From JAPHTQ01 sp050295975 (GTDB lineage Bacteria; Pseudomonadota; Gammaproteobacteria; Thiohalomonadales; Thiohalomonadaceae), in NCBI GenBank assembly GCA_050295975.1, contig JBNKQR010000011.1, forward strand, positions 1 through 64,000: 64,000 bases of DNA, read 5' to 3'. Below, one piece after another: positions 16,708 through 25,795 of this stretch. Position numbers and translations under genes: made by a program. Within the stretch, counting starts at the first letter, position 1. Every line of letters starts with the position of its first letter. Under the pieces are notes generated by a model that was not told the origin of the DNA, ran no database searches, and saw only the letters and a list, made by a program, of their open reading frames with translations.

Positions 16708-16971
16708 CTATAATTAGACACCCTAAATGTCGTAATTCAAATACGACATTTAGGGTGTATAACACATCACCCCATATTAGAATCAATGACTTAGCTTCTG
16801 AACAGGGAGCCTAAAAGGTTTTACTAACGGGGCAGGAAAGATTGACAGAAAGCACTCCCTCGCCCGATGGTTCCGTAACCCTTTCTACCGCGATATCCCG
16901 TCGTTGGCAAGCGTGGCTCCCTGTTCAGAACAAACAGGGAGAGGCCACGACTAAAGGGGCATACGCAAAAA
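16666..16971. other. Gene-free stretch with several perfect inverted repeats
   Basis: Holds the cassette left boundary (16701-16708), a perfect 17-bp inverted repeat ACACCCTAAATGTCGTA (16718-16734 and 16742-16758), a 16-bp inverted pair TTCTGAACAGGGAGCC (16796-16811 and 16915-16930) and a hairpin CTCCCTGTT/AACAGGGAG (16917-16941). No protein gene seen. Confidence 0.6.
16718..16758. repeat. Perfect 17-bp inverted repeat upstream of the cassette gene
   Basis: Arms ACACCCTAAATGTCGTA and its exact complement with a 7-base spacer. It could be an operator, a fold-back recombination substrate or a decayed cassette site. It is not followed by a T-run. Confidence 0.7.
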
Positions 16972-19296
16972 CTACTTTTTTAACCGGGCAAAGGCATCGG
17001 CCATTGCTCCACTTGGTGCTGGCGCTTGGCTCTGCTGTTTCCCTCTGTTCTTTCCGCGTTGATCATTGCGTGTTTCAGGCTTTCCCTGCTTCCTATCTAC
17101 CGCTGCATTGTTTTGCCGCTGTGCGTCATCGGTCATGCGCATACTAAGCCCAACACGCTTACGCGGGATGTCCACTTCCATCACTTTCACTTTCACCACG
17201 TCACCCGCCTTGACCACTTCGTGTGGGTCTTTGACGAACTTGTCGGCCAGGGCGGAGATGTGGACCAGACCGTCCTGGTGCACACCGATGTCGACGAAGG
17301 CTCCGAAGTTGGTGACGTTGGTGACTACCCCTTCGAGGATCATGCCGGGCTCCAGATCTTTCAACTCTTCCACACCATCCTTGAATTCGGCGGTTTTGAA
17401 TTCTGGTCGTGGATCGCGGCCCGGTTTATCCAGCTCCTTGATGATGTCTTTCACCGTCGGTTCACCAAACTTGTCGTCGGTGAAGTCGTTGGCGGCGAGG
17501 GTTTTAAGAAACTTGCTGTCGCCGATGAGTGAACCGATCTCACGGCCGCTTTTATTGATGATGCGTTCAACCACCGGGTAGGCCTCTGGGTGCACCGATG
17601 AGGCATCGAGGGGGTTGTCGCCGTTCATAATGCGCAGGAATCCGGCGCATTGTTCGAAGGCCTTTTCGCCGAGGCGTGCCACTTTCAGGATCTCTTTACG
17701 GTTTTTAAATGCACCATGTTCATCGCGATGGCTGACGATGTTGGTGGCCAGCGTTGCGGAGAGTCCGGCAACACGGGCCAGCAGCGGCGCGGAGGCCATG
17801 TTGATATCAACACCGACGGCGTTTACGCAGTCCTCTACCACCGCGTCGAGTTGACGCGCCAGTTTGGATTGCGACACATCGTGCTGGTATTGGCCAACAC
17901 CGATCGCCTTGGGATCGATCTTCACCAGTTCCGCCAGCGGGTCCTGCAGACGGCGGGCGATAGAGACCGCGCCGCGCAGGGAGACGTCGAGATTGGGGAA
18001 TTCATTGGCGGCAAACTCGGAGGCGGAGTAAACCGATGCCCCCGCCTCGCTGACCATGATCTTGGTGAGTTTCAGTTCCGGGTGTTTCTTGATCAGCTCG
18101 GCGGCCAGTTTGTCGGTCTCGCGAGAGCCGGTGCCGTTACCGATACTGATCAAATCCACGTTATGTTTCTTCGCCAATTCAGCCAGTGTGTGCAGTGACT
18201 GGTCCCACTGATTTTTCGGCACGTGGGGATAGATGGTGGCGGTGTCGACCAGCTTGCCGGTGGCATCGACCACTGCGACCTTTACCCCGGTACGCAGGCC
18301 CGGGTCGAGGCCGAGGGTGGCACGCGGCCCGGCGGGGGCGGCCAACAATAGATCATTGAGGTTACGGGCGAAGACCTTGATCGCCTCCTCCTCCGCCTCT
18401 TCACGCAGGCGTGATTTCAGATCGGTGTCGAGGTGGGTGAAGATCTTCACCCGCCAGGCCCAGCGCACCACTTCGCGCAGCCATGGGTCGGCAGGACGGC
18501 CTTCATCTTTGAGGGCTTTCTGTGCCGCGATCATCCGCTCGGCGACGCCAGCCTCGCCCGGTTTCAGTTCCGCATCTTCCGGCAGGGCCAGCTCCAGGTT
18601 GAGGATGGTCTCCTTGCGCCCACGGAATAGCGCCAGCGCCCGGTGCGAGGGGATGGTTTTGATCGGCTCGGCAAAATCGAAGTAGTCGGAGAACTTGGCC
18701 CCCTCCTGCTCCTTGCCCGTTGCCACCTTGGAGCTAAGCACGCCGTGCTCCCACAGGTAGTCACGCAGCTTCCCCACCAGCTCCGCGTCCTCGGCGAACT
18801 CCTCCATCAGGATCTGCTTGGCCCCCTCCAGCGCAGCGGCGACATCGGGGACTTCCTTATCCTTGTCGACGTAGGCGGCGGCCTCGGCCTCCGGATTGAG
18901 CGACGGGTTTTCCAGCAGCGCATGGGCCAGCGGCTCCAGCCCTGCCTCGCGGGCGATCTGCGCCTTGGTGCGGCGCTTCTGTTTGTAGGGCAGATAGAGG
19001 TCTTCCAGGCGGGTCTTGGTGTCGGCGGCGAGGAACGCTGCCTTCAGCTCCGGAGTCAGCTTGCCCTGCTCCTCGACCGACTTGATCACCGCGATGCGGC
19101 GCTCCTCCAGCTCGCGCAGGTAGCCCAGCCGCTCTTCCAGGTTACGCAACTGGGTGTCATCAAGACCGCCGGTGACCTCTTTACGGTAACGGGAGATGAA
19201 CGGCACCGTCGAGCCCTCGTCCAGCAGGCCGATGGCGGCCTCTACCTGATTGACACGGACACTGAGTTCTTCGGCGATACGTTGGGCAATGGACAT
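16972..19296 (-). CDS. tex: Tex, S1 RNA-binding transcription accessory protein
   Basis: A 774-aa cytoplasmic nucleic-acid-binding protein, the same length as E. coli YhgF. Order: helical N-terminal (VPFISRYRKEVTGGLDD), YqgF/RNase H-like core (ATLGLDPGLRTGVKVAV near residue 330), HhH region (GVDINMASAPLL, GAFKNRKEILKV), and C-terminal S1 domain (GMILEGVVTNVTNFGAFVDI, then DGLVHIS), ending in a basic Gln/Asn-rich tail. ATG 19296 (MSIAQRIAEEL) has AGGTAGAG upstream and matches the family N-terminus; the 24 extra upstream codons are not conserved. Probably a housekeeping gene flanked by two acquired segments. Confidence 0.95.
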   Translation of the reverse strand: MSIAQRIAEELSVRVNQVEAAIGLLDEGSTVPFISRYRKEVTGGLDDTQLRNLEERLGYLRELEERRIAVIKSVEEQGKLTPELKAAFLAADTKTRLEDLYLPYKQKRRTKAQIAREAGLEPLAHALLENPSLNPEAEAAAYVDKDKEVPDVAAALEGAKQILMEEFAEDAELVGKLRDYLWEHGVLSSKVATGKEQEGAKFSDYFDFAEPIKTIPSHRALALFRGRKETILNLELALPEDAELKPGEAGVAERMIAAQKALKDEGRPADPWLREVVRWAWRVKIFTHLDTDLKSRLREEAEEEAIKVFARNLNDLLLAAPAGPRATLGLDPGLRTGVKVAVVDATGKLVDTATIYPHVPKNQWDQSLHTLAELAKKHNVDLISIGNGTGSRETDKLAAELIKKHPELKLTKIMVSEAGASVYSASEFAANEFPNLDVSLRGAVSIARRLQDPLAELVKIDPKAIGVGQYQHDVSQSKLARQLDAVVEDCVNAVGVDINMASAPLLARVAGLSATLATNIVSHRDEHGAFKNRKEILKVARLGEKAFEQCAGFLRIMNGDNPLDASSVHPEAYPVVERIINKSGREIGSLIGDSKFLKTLAANDFTDDKFGEPTVKDIIKELDKPGRDPRPEFKTAEFKDGVEELKDLEPGMILEGVVTNVTNFGAFVDIGVHQDGLVHISALADKFVKDPHEVVKAGDVVKVKVMEVDIPRKRVGLSMRMTDDAQRQNNAAVDRKQGKPETRNDQRGKNRGKQQSQAPAPSGAMADAFARLKK

Positions 19297-19514
19297 GGAT
19301 TCTGCTCTACCTGAATTTTGGAAAGCAGGGATGGTATCAAAGGGCGGCGAGATGCGTAATCTTGACAAGTATCGCTGAGACCGTCTAACTCAAAGGTAGC
19401 ACGCCGTGCTCTTACGCTTCATTGCCGTAAACTGCCTGCCACATTGTCAGGCTGGGTCATATTTCACAGACAACGAGGTATAAGTACGGCAGCAATACAT
19501 GACTACGATATACA

Positions 19515-19910
19515 TCATTCCTCAAATTCAAGCGTTATTGAATGCTCGAGTGATGGCTTGTCAGCATAGACAAACTTATATTCCTTGTTTTTTATATCAG
19601 CACGTAACGTAACTGAAGATTCATCTGTTTCAATAGAATCTTCAAAAACTGGCATTACAATATCTTCGTTACAAGGGCCAAGTTCTGGTTGTTTATCAAA
19701 CAGCTGCACAACAATCACTTTGTCATGCCATCCGGTTATACGCTTCACTAGGAAGTATTTAGTGCCATTCAGTTCTTTTGTCTGCAATACCTTGACAGTA
19801 TCAACGGTCAACGGACACGGAGCATTTGAATCCGCATCATCAGAACATGAGGTCAAACCAATCGTAGTTAATAGGAATATTGAGAAAACTGTGTATTTGA
19901 GTGGCTTCAC
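19515..19910 (-). CDS. Lipoprotein, possible immunity partner of the upstream gene
   Basis: A 131-aa protein whose N-terminus KYTVFSIFLLTTIGLTSCSD is a lipoprotein signal with lipobox LTSC. Mature part acidic, with Cys in NAPCP and GPCNED that could pair in the periplasm. The GTG at 19910 shares GTGA with the stop of the upstream gene and has GGAG 8 bases before it, so the two are translationally coupled. Unrecognised family. A periplasmic lipoprotein coupled behind a putative toxin is the layout of a periplasmic immunity protein, but that role is inferred from context only. Confidence 0.6.
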   Translation of the reverse strand: MKPLKYTVFSIFLLTTIGLTSCSDDADSNAPCPLTVDTVKVLQTKELNGTKYFLVKRITGWHDKVIVVQLFDKQPELGPCNEDIVMPVFEDSIETDESSVTLRADIKNKEYKFVYADKPSLEHSITLEFEE

Positions 19911-20710
19911 TTCCACATCTCCGACCATTCAGCACGATATTTGAACACATCCGCTACACCAATTTTTGTCATGTACTCGGACAATCCGTCATAGATAATG
20001 AGCTTTTTTTCACCTAGGGGGATTTCTGTATAGTACTCATGCTTTTCAAAAGGCTCGAAATCATAAACACTATCGACACTCCATGTCGTTTTAAAATCAC
20101 CATTACCCATTAATGCAGTAGTCGCATCCAAATAGAAATGCCCATCAGTCTTATGCAGCCTTGTGTCATTTTGCGCAGCTTCCAAAACACCATTTGGTTT
20201 CATCTTTCCTTCAGTTCTAAAGTTCATTCTCTTTAGCTGTGCTGTGTATGGCTTTGCCATAAACATGGGGTTATTGCATTTGATTTTTGTAAAATTCTTT
20301 TTAGTATATTTCATTTCCTTGATAAATTTTTTCATGGCACCCATCGCAGCCTGTACTATTTTTGAATTCCGATACACCTCTGAATTAATTCGTAAGAGTT
20401 TCCCGTCACCATTAACATAATGATCAGCAAGTTCAGCTGCCTCTTTGTACCCCTTATACATTCCACCCCAATAGAAAGCCTCATACACTTCTTTCAGAAA
20501 TTCCTTTTCATCTTCGTTGAAGCCCATTTTAGCTCTAGCCTTACACGCCAAATAATCAAGCGCCTCCTGGATGTATTTAAAATCTCCAGTAGAATTGAAT
20601 TTTGCAGCCATTGCCATATTCCAAAGAGGAGAACCCGGAATATCTACTTTCTTTGCAACACATGCTTTGGCTTTTTTACTTAGAGAACTAACCTGTTTAG
20701 ATGGGGCCAT
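19907..20710 (-). CDS. Putative toxin/effector-like protein, 267 aa
   Basis: No signal peptide or TM segment. N-terminal half is helical and Lys-rich (about 40-135), with AELADHYVNGDGKLLRINSE near 92-111, a stretch resembling effector-associated domains I have seen but cannot name. C-terminal half is beta-rich: TDGHFYLDATTALMGNGDF, then SVDSVYDFEPFEKHEY (211-226). D213, Y216, D217 and H224 recall the lipid II-cleaving colicin M signature (D-x-Y-D-x5-HR), but spacing differs and the Arg is absent, so this is weak. AAGGA precedes ATG 20710. Strongly AT-rich and coupled to a lipoprotein gene: a likely acquired effector-immunity pair (inference). Confidence 0.5.
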   Translation of the reverse strand: MAPSKQVSSLSKKAKACVAKKVDIPGSPLWNMAMAAKFNSTGDFKYIQEALDYLACKARAKMGFNEDEKEFLKEVYEAFYWGGMYKGYKEAAELADHYVNGDGKLLRINSEVYRNSKIVQAAMGAMKKFIKEMKYTKKNFTKIKCNNPMFMAKPYTAQLKRMNFRTEGKMKPNGVLEAAQNDTRLHKTDGHFYLDATTALMGNGDFKTTWSVDSVYDFEPFEKHEYYTEIPLGEKKLIIYDGLSEYMTKIGVADVFKYRAEWSEMWK

Positions 20711-21207
20711 TTTCAATTCCTTTTGTGAAGATTAGAAACCACAGATCCTTGGATGACATACTCAAACTTATCTAAAAACTGCAATGGGAAGATATGTGGA
20801 AGGAGTACTCCATTTGAGGGCTAAATTACATGCAAACACACTATTGTGTAACAACGTAGCCACCGACAGAACATACTGGGAGAATTTCTTGTAACAACAT
20901 GGTGAAAGACATCCTTATCACGCATGAACATCTACACACACTCCCTAGAATACAGCGCCAAGACAGAAAGTGAGTCTATTGTAGGCCACTTTAATATGTC
21001 AACTGTCGAGAACATCCCTTCATCCACTATGATGATGCATTAATTTCTCCCGAATATCTGGCACACCCCTAACTTCACTCGGACAGTCGTGGAACTGATG
21101 TTTCTTGAAACATCACTCTTCCTCACATGGGCCTGTACTCAACAGAACGTCACTGGTTTTTCATGCTAAAATCCGGCTTTCCCCAAACACCACTCGACGA
21201 TGGAAAT
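20711..21207. other. Long intergenic stretch before selD
   Basis: Nearly 500 bases without a convincing gene. Contains a perfect 9-bp-arm palindrome (21096-21115) about 90 bases before selD. No tRNA-Sec (selC) or riboswitch recognised. Confidence 0.5.
21096..21115. promoter_or_regulatory. Palindrome upstream of selD
   Basis: TGATGTTTC-TT-GAAACATCA is symmetrical over 20 bases apart from the two central T's. It could be an operator or a short hairpin. Confidence 0.4.
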
Positions 21208-22257
21208 ATGAACGACATGGCAGAGACAACCGTCCGCATGACCGAGTACAGCCACGGCTCCGGCTGCGGCTGCAAGATCGCGCCCAAGCTGCTGGAGGAG
21301 ATCCTCAATAGCGGCTTCGCCATCACCCCCGACCCGCGCCTGCTGGTGGGTAATGACTCCCGAGACGATGCGGCGGCCTACGATCTGGGCGATGGCCGCT
21401 CGGTGATCAGCACTACCGACTTCTTCATGCCCATCGTTGATGACCCGTTTGAGTTTGGCCGTATCGCCGCCACCAACGCGATCAGCGATGTCTACGCCAT
21501 GGGCGGCAGCCCGATGATGGCGATTGCGATCTTCGGCTGGCCCATCGACAAGCTGGGGCCGGAAGTAGCGAGCAAGGTGGTGGACGGCGGTCGCGCCGCC
21601 TGTGAGGAGGCGGGCATTCCGCTGGCGGGTGGTCACTCCATCGACTCACCGGAGCCGATCTTCGGTCTCGCCGTCACCGGCATCGTTGAGAACAAACACC
21701 TGAAGCAGAACAACACTGCCGTGGCGGGCTGCACCCTTTACCTCACCAAGGCCATCGGCATCGGCATCCTCACCACCGCGCAGAAGCAGAAGAAGCTGAA
21801 GCCGGAACATGAGCGCATCGCCCCCGAGACTATGTGCCAGATGAACAAGGTCGGCGCAGAGCTGGCGAAACTGGAAGGCGTGAAGGCGATGACCGACGTC
21901 ACCGGCTTCGGTCTGCTCGGACACCTGCGCGAGATGTGCGAAGGCAGCGGCGTGCATGCGGAGATCGACTACGCAGCCGTGCCCAAACTGCCGCAGGTGG
22001 AAGAGTACCTGGCGATGGGCTGCTCCCCCGGCGGTGCGCAGCGCAACTTCGACAGCTACGGCCACAAGGTCGGGCCTGTCGAGGAGAGTAAACGCCAACT
22101 TCTGTGCGACCCGCAAACCTCCGGTGGTCTGCTGGTGGCGGTGGCGCCCGGTAGTGATGAAGCATTTCTTGCCGTTACCAAAGCGGCTGGGCTGGAACTG
22201 AAACCGATTGGCCGCCTGCTGCCCGCGGGTGACAGCCCTGTGATCACGGTGATCTGA
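21208..22257 (+). CDS. selD: Selenide, water dikinase SelD
   Basis: A 349-aa cytoplasmic enzyme making selenophosphate from selenide and ATP, the selenium donor for selenocysteine and 2-selenouridine tRNA. The N-terminal catalytic segment YSHGSGCGCKIAPKLLEEIL carries the expected Cys (not Sec) and Lys; GNDSRDDAAAYDL and TTDFFMPIVDDP supply metal ligands; GGHSIDSPEPIFGLAV and DVTGFGLLGHL follow the family. ATG 21208 matches the E. coli protein length (347); the ATG at 21127 would add 27 unconserved residues. Separated from selU by one base, so co-expressed. Confidence 0.94.
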   Translation: MNDMAETTVRMTEYSHGSGCGCKIAPKLLEEILNSGFAITPDPRLLVGNDSRDDAAAYDLGDGRSVISTTDFFMPIVDDPFEFGRIAATNAISDVYAMGGSPMMAIAIFGWPIDKLGPEVASKVVDGGRAACEEAGIPLAGGHSIDSPEPIFGLAVTGIVENKHLKQNNTAVAGCTLYLTKAIGIGILTTAQKQKKLKPEHERIAPETMCQMNKVGAELAKLEGVKAMTDVTGFGLLGHLREMCEGSGVHAEIDYAAVPKLPQVEEYLAMGCSPGGAQRNFDSYGHKVGPVEESKRQLLCDPQTSGGLLVAVAPGSDEAFLAVTKAAGLELKPIGRLLPAGDSPVITVI

Positions 22258-22258
22258 G

Positions 22259-23374
22259 ATGGATGAACTGCCGCAGATCGAAGACCTGCGCAGCCTGTTC
22301 CTTGGGGACGTGCCGCTGCTCGACGTACGCGCGCCAGTGGAGTTTGCTCAGGGGGCGTTTCCCAACACGGAAAACCGCCCACTGATTAACGATGCCGAGC
22401 GGGAACAGATCGGTATTCAATATAAAGAGCTGGGTCAGGATGCGGCGATCGATCTGGGCCATGAACTGGTCCACGGCGAAACTAAAGCAGCGCGGGTTGC
22501 CGCGTGGCAACGCTTCGCCGAGGAGCACCCGGAAGGCGTGCTCTACTGTTTCCGTGGTGGGATGCGCTCCAAGATCAGCCAGCAATGGTTGTTCGAAGCC
22601 ACCGGCATTCGCTATCCGCGAGTTAAGGGCGGCTACAAGGCGATGCGCCGCTTCCTTATTGATGAGCTGGAAGCGAGTGCCAAAGAGGTTAAGCCGATTG
22701 TGCTGGGCGGACGCACCGGCACCGGTAAGACGGTTTTGCTGCGCAAGCTCTCACCGATGGTCGATCTGGAACATCTGGCCTGGCATCGCGGCTCCGCGTT
22801 CGGCCCGCACGCCACACCACAGCCACGACAGATCAGTTTCGAAAACGCCCTATCCATCGAGCTGCTGAAAATCCGCGCCAACGGCAATCCGCATTTTGTG
22901 GTGGAAGATGAACACCGCAACGTCGGCTCCTGTTTTATCCCCGATGCGATCCGTGATCACTTTCGTGATTCACCGTTGGTGATCCTGGAAGCAACACTGG
23001 AAGAGCGGGTGGGAATTACTCATCAGGAATATATCGACGAAGCGCTGGCAGAGCATGTGGCGCTCTACGGCGAGGAAGGTTTCGAGAAGTGGGCCGAGTA
23101 TCTGCTGGGCAGCATGGACAAGATCAAGAAGCGCCTCGGCGGTACGCGCCACCAAGAGTTGCGCCGTTTGATGTCAGCCTCGATTGAAGTGCATCGTGCC
23201 ACCGGCAACACCGAGCAGCATAAGGCGTGGATTGGTGAGTTGCTGGGTGGTTACTACGACCCGATGTACGACTACCAGATCAAACAAAATGAAAAACAGG
23301 TCACCTTTAGTGGTGACAGACAGGCGGTGATCGATTATCTCGCTGAACAGGGAATTCGTTACCAACCAATGTAG
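22259..23374 (+). CDS. selU: tRNA 2-selenouridine synthase SelU (MnmH)
   Basis: A 371-aa enzyme replacing sulfur by selenium in 2-thiouridine at tRNA wobble position 34, using selenophosphate from SelD, through a geranylated intermediate. The N-terminal rhodanese domain has the active Cys in LYCFRGGMRSK (about residue 98) and the C-terminal P-loop domain has GGRTGTGKT near 150. ATG 22259 begins one base after the selD stop, so translation is coupled. The pair shows that this organism uses selenium at least in tRNA; no selA/selB is seen in the window. Confidence 0.94.
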   Translation: MDELPQIEDLRSLFLGDVPLLDVRAPVEFAQGAFPNTENRPLINDAEREQIGIQYKELGQDAAIDLGHELVHGETKAARVAAWQRFAEEHPEGVLYCFRGGMRSKISQQWLFEATGIRYPRVKGGYKAMRRFLIDELEASAKEVKPIVLGGRTGTGKTVLLRKLSPMVDLEHLAWHRGSAFGPHATPQPRQISFENALSIELLKIRANGNPHFVVEDEHRNVGSCFIPDAIRDHFRDSPLVILEATLEERVGITHQEYIDEALAEHVALYGEEGFEKWAEYLLGSMDKIKKRLGGTRHQELRRLMSASIEVHRATGNTEQHKAWIGELLGGYYDPMYDYQIKQNEKQVTFSGDRQAVIDYLAEQGIRYQPM

Positions 23375-23378
23375 TTGC

Positions 23379-23447
23379 CGTCATTCCGGCGAAGGCCGGA
23401 ATCCAGGATCCGATAATGCCTGGACCCCGGCCTTCGCCGGGGTGACG
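23379..23447. repeat. Palindromic intergenic repeat between convergent genes
   Basis: CGTCATTCCGGCGAAGGCCGGAATCC and its near complement CCCCGGCCTTCGCCGGGGTGACG flank a short centre. This GTCATTCC...GGAATGAC class of repeat is common in proteobacterial genomes. It sits between the ends of selU and the usp gene and may serve as a two-way terminator. Confidence 0.7.
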
Positions 23448-23458
23448 AAACAAGAATC

Positions 23459-24301
23459 CTAGCGCAGCAACAACACCGGCACCGAAGCATTACGCATTAC
23501 GCTGGTGGTAGTACTACCGACCAGGAAGCGACGAACAACCGAGTGGCCGTAGGCGCCCATAATCAGCATGTCGATGTTGTGCTCGGCGCGGTAGTCACAA
23601 AGCACCTTCTCCACTTCACCACTGACGATAGTTGCTGGCGCTTCGAATCCGGCAGCCTCCAGCGTCGTACGTGCCCACGCCAGCTGCTCACGATTGGCTT
23701 CGTTATCGGTACCCACCATTACCAGGTGGCAGGGCAGACCGCTAAACAGTGGGCTACCCGCAACCATCTCTACGCCCTTGCGGGTGGTGGCGCTGCCATC
23801 GAAGGCGAGCATCACACGCTGGGGAACGCTGTACTCATTGGTGGTGATAAGAATTGGCCGATGCATGGTGCGCACCACGCTCTCCAGGCGACTGCCTACA
23901 TGGGCACCCAGGCTTTCGTCGTGCTTACCCATTACCAGCAGGCGAATCTCTTCTTCCATTTCGCTCAGGGTATCCACCAGGCTTCCATGTCGCTGCAGAG
24001 TGGTGGGGAAGCCGATACCGTCAGAGATGGCGATTGCCTTAGCCGCTTCAAGCATTAGCTTGCCCTGCTCTAACGCCAGCTTGCCGCGCTGTTCATCCAG
24101 CGTGGCCAATTCATTCAGTAGCGCTTCACGACTACCGAGGCCGATGTTGCCACTGAGATTACTCTGCTCCGGATATTCACTCTTTTCCAGCACGTGCAGA
24201 AATTCCAGCGGCGCATCCATCCGCAGGCTACTCCAGGATGCGTAGTCACAAACGGCTTCTGAAACATCGGTGCCGTCGATACAGGCGATTACCTTTGTCA
24301 T
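23459..24301 (-). CDS. Universal stress protein with two UspA domains
   Basis: A 280-aa protein of two tandem UspA domains (about 1-145 and 150-280). The second has the ATP-binding signature LIMGAYGHSVVRRFLVGST (Gx2Gx9GS) and ends NASVPVLLLR; the first has a matching but weaker stretch LLVMGKHDESLGAHVGSRLE. Likely cytoplasmic, nucleotide-binding. The gene lies 15 bases after the SulP transporter gene on the same strand, so both probably share one transcript, suggesting that it modulates or responds to ion uptake (inference). Confidence 0.88.
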   Translation of the reverse strand: MTKVIACIDGTDVSEAVCDYASWSSLRMDAPLEFLHVLEKSEYPEQSNLSGNIGLGSREALLNELATLDEQRGKLALEQGKLMLEAAKAIAISDGIGFPTTLQRHGSLVDTLSEMEEEIRLLVMGKHDESLGAHVGSRLESVVRTMHRPILITTNEYSVPQRVMLAFDGSATTRKGVEMVAGSPLFSGLPCHLVMVGTDNEANREQLAWARTTLEAAGFEAPATIVSGEVEKVLCDYRAEHNIDMLIMGAYGHSVVRRFLVGSTTTSVMRNASVPVLLLR

Positions 24302-24316
24302 TATTATTCTCCCGGG

Positions 24317-25795
24317 TCAGTGACCCATCAGCTCCGCTACTGCCTCAGGCTTATCGTGAACGGCAAACTTGTCGACGATGGTCGCGCTGGCCGCGTTAAG
24401 TCCGATGACCTCGACCTCGGTACCTTCACGGCGGAATTTAAGTACAACCTTGTCCAACGCGGCGACGGCTGTGATATCCCAGAAGTGGGCCTGACACAGA
24501 TCGATCACCACCTTATCAACCGCTTCCTTGAAATCGAAAAACTCCACAAACTTGTCGGAAGAGGCGAAGAATACCTGGCCGACAACTTCATAGTGTCGGG
24601 TTGCACCGTCTTCACTGATCTTTGAAACAACATATTTATATTGCCCGACTTTATTGGCAAAGAACATCGCTGCCAACAATACACCGACAAAAACCCCGTA
24701 GGCCAGATTGTGTGTGGCCACCACCACCACTACGGTGGCGATCATCACAATGTTGGTGCTAAGTGGGTGCTTTTTCAGATTACGCAGTGACTCCCAGCTG
24801 AAGGTACCGATGGAGACCATGATCATCACCGCCACCAACGCAGCCATCGGGATCTGTGCGACCCAGTCGCCGAGAAAAACCACCAGTATCAAAAGGCCGA
24901 CACCCGCGACCAGGGTAGAGAGACGACCACGACCACCCGACTTCACGTTAATCACCGACTGGCCGATCATGGCGCAGCCCGCCATACCGCCGAGCATACC
25001 GGCGGCAATGTTGGCCACGCCCTGCCCTTTGCACTCGCGGTTCTTGTCACTGCCGGTGTCGGTGAGGTCATCGATGATGGTGGCGGTCATCAGCGATTCG
25101 AGCAGACCGACGATGGCCAATGATGCCGAATAGGGGAAGATGATCGCCAGGGTCTCGAAATTGAGCGGCACTTCGGGCCAGAGGAACAGCGGCAGGGTAT
25201 CGGGCAACTCGCCCATGTCACCCACCTTATGGATATCCAGCCCCAGCGTCATGGAGACAATGGTCAGGATAATGATGGTTACCAGTGGTGATGGCACGGC
25301 ACGAGTAATGTAGGGGAAGAGGTAGATGATCCCCAGGCCGGCGGCAGTCATAGCGTAGACATGCCAGGTGACGCCAATCAGCTCCGGCAACTGCGCCATG
25401 AAGATCAGGATCGCCAGGGCATTAACAAAGCCGGTCACCACCGAGCGCGAGACAAAGCGCATCAGGGAACCAAGCTTGAGATAGCCTGCAATGATCTGCA
25501 GCACACCGGTGAGCAGGGTTGCCGCCAGCAGGTATTGCAGCCCGTGATCCTTGACCAGGGTGACCATCAACAACGCCATCGCACCGGTGGCGGCGGAGAT
25601 CATCCCCGGACGGCCACCAACAAAGGCGGTGACCACTGCGATGCAGAAAGAGGCGTAGAGCCCCACCTTGGGGTCGACTCCGGCAATAATGGAGAAGGCG
25701 ATGGCCTCGGGAATGAGTGCCAGAGCCACTACCAGCCCGGCGAGGACGTCGCCGCGGATATTGCCAAACCAGTTCGATCTTATAGAGACAACCAT
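24317..25795 (-). CDS. SulP family inorganic anion transporter
   Basis: A 492-aa inner-membrane protein with about a dozen TM segments, starting with the SulP signature GDVLAGLVVALALIPEAIAFS (about 14-34), a middle with FPYSASLAIVGLLESLMTATI, and a C-terminal STAS domain (about 380-485: VVIDLCQAHFWDITAVAAL). Substrates in this family are sulfate, bicarbonate or other anions; which one cannot be told. Adjacent to the universal stress protein gene 15 bases downstream. Confidence 0.9.
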   Translation of the reverse strand: MVVSIRSNWFGNIRGDVLAGLVVALALIPEAIAFSIIAGVDPKVGLYASFCIAVVTAFVGGRPGMISAATGAMALLMVTLVKDHGLQYLLAATLLTGVLQIIAGYLKLGSLMRFVSRSVVTGFVNALAILIFMAQLPELIGVTWHVYAMTAAGLGIIYLFPYITRAVPSPLVTIIILTIVSMTLGLDIHKVGDMGELPDTLPLFLWPEVPLNFETLAIIFPYSASLAIVGLLESLMTATIIDDLTDTGSDKNRECKGQGVANIAAGMLGGMAGCAMIGQSVINVKSGGRGRLSTLVAGVGLLILVVFLGDWVAQIPMAALVAVMIMVSIGTFSWESLRNLKKHPLSTNIVMIATVVVVVATHNLAYGVFVGVLLAAMFFANKVGQYKYVVSKISEDGATRHYEVVGQVFFASSDKFVEFFDFKEAVDKVVIDLCQAHFWDITAVAALDKVVLKFRREGTEVEVIGLNAASATIVDKFAVHDKPEAVAELMGH

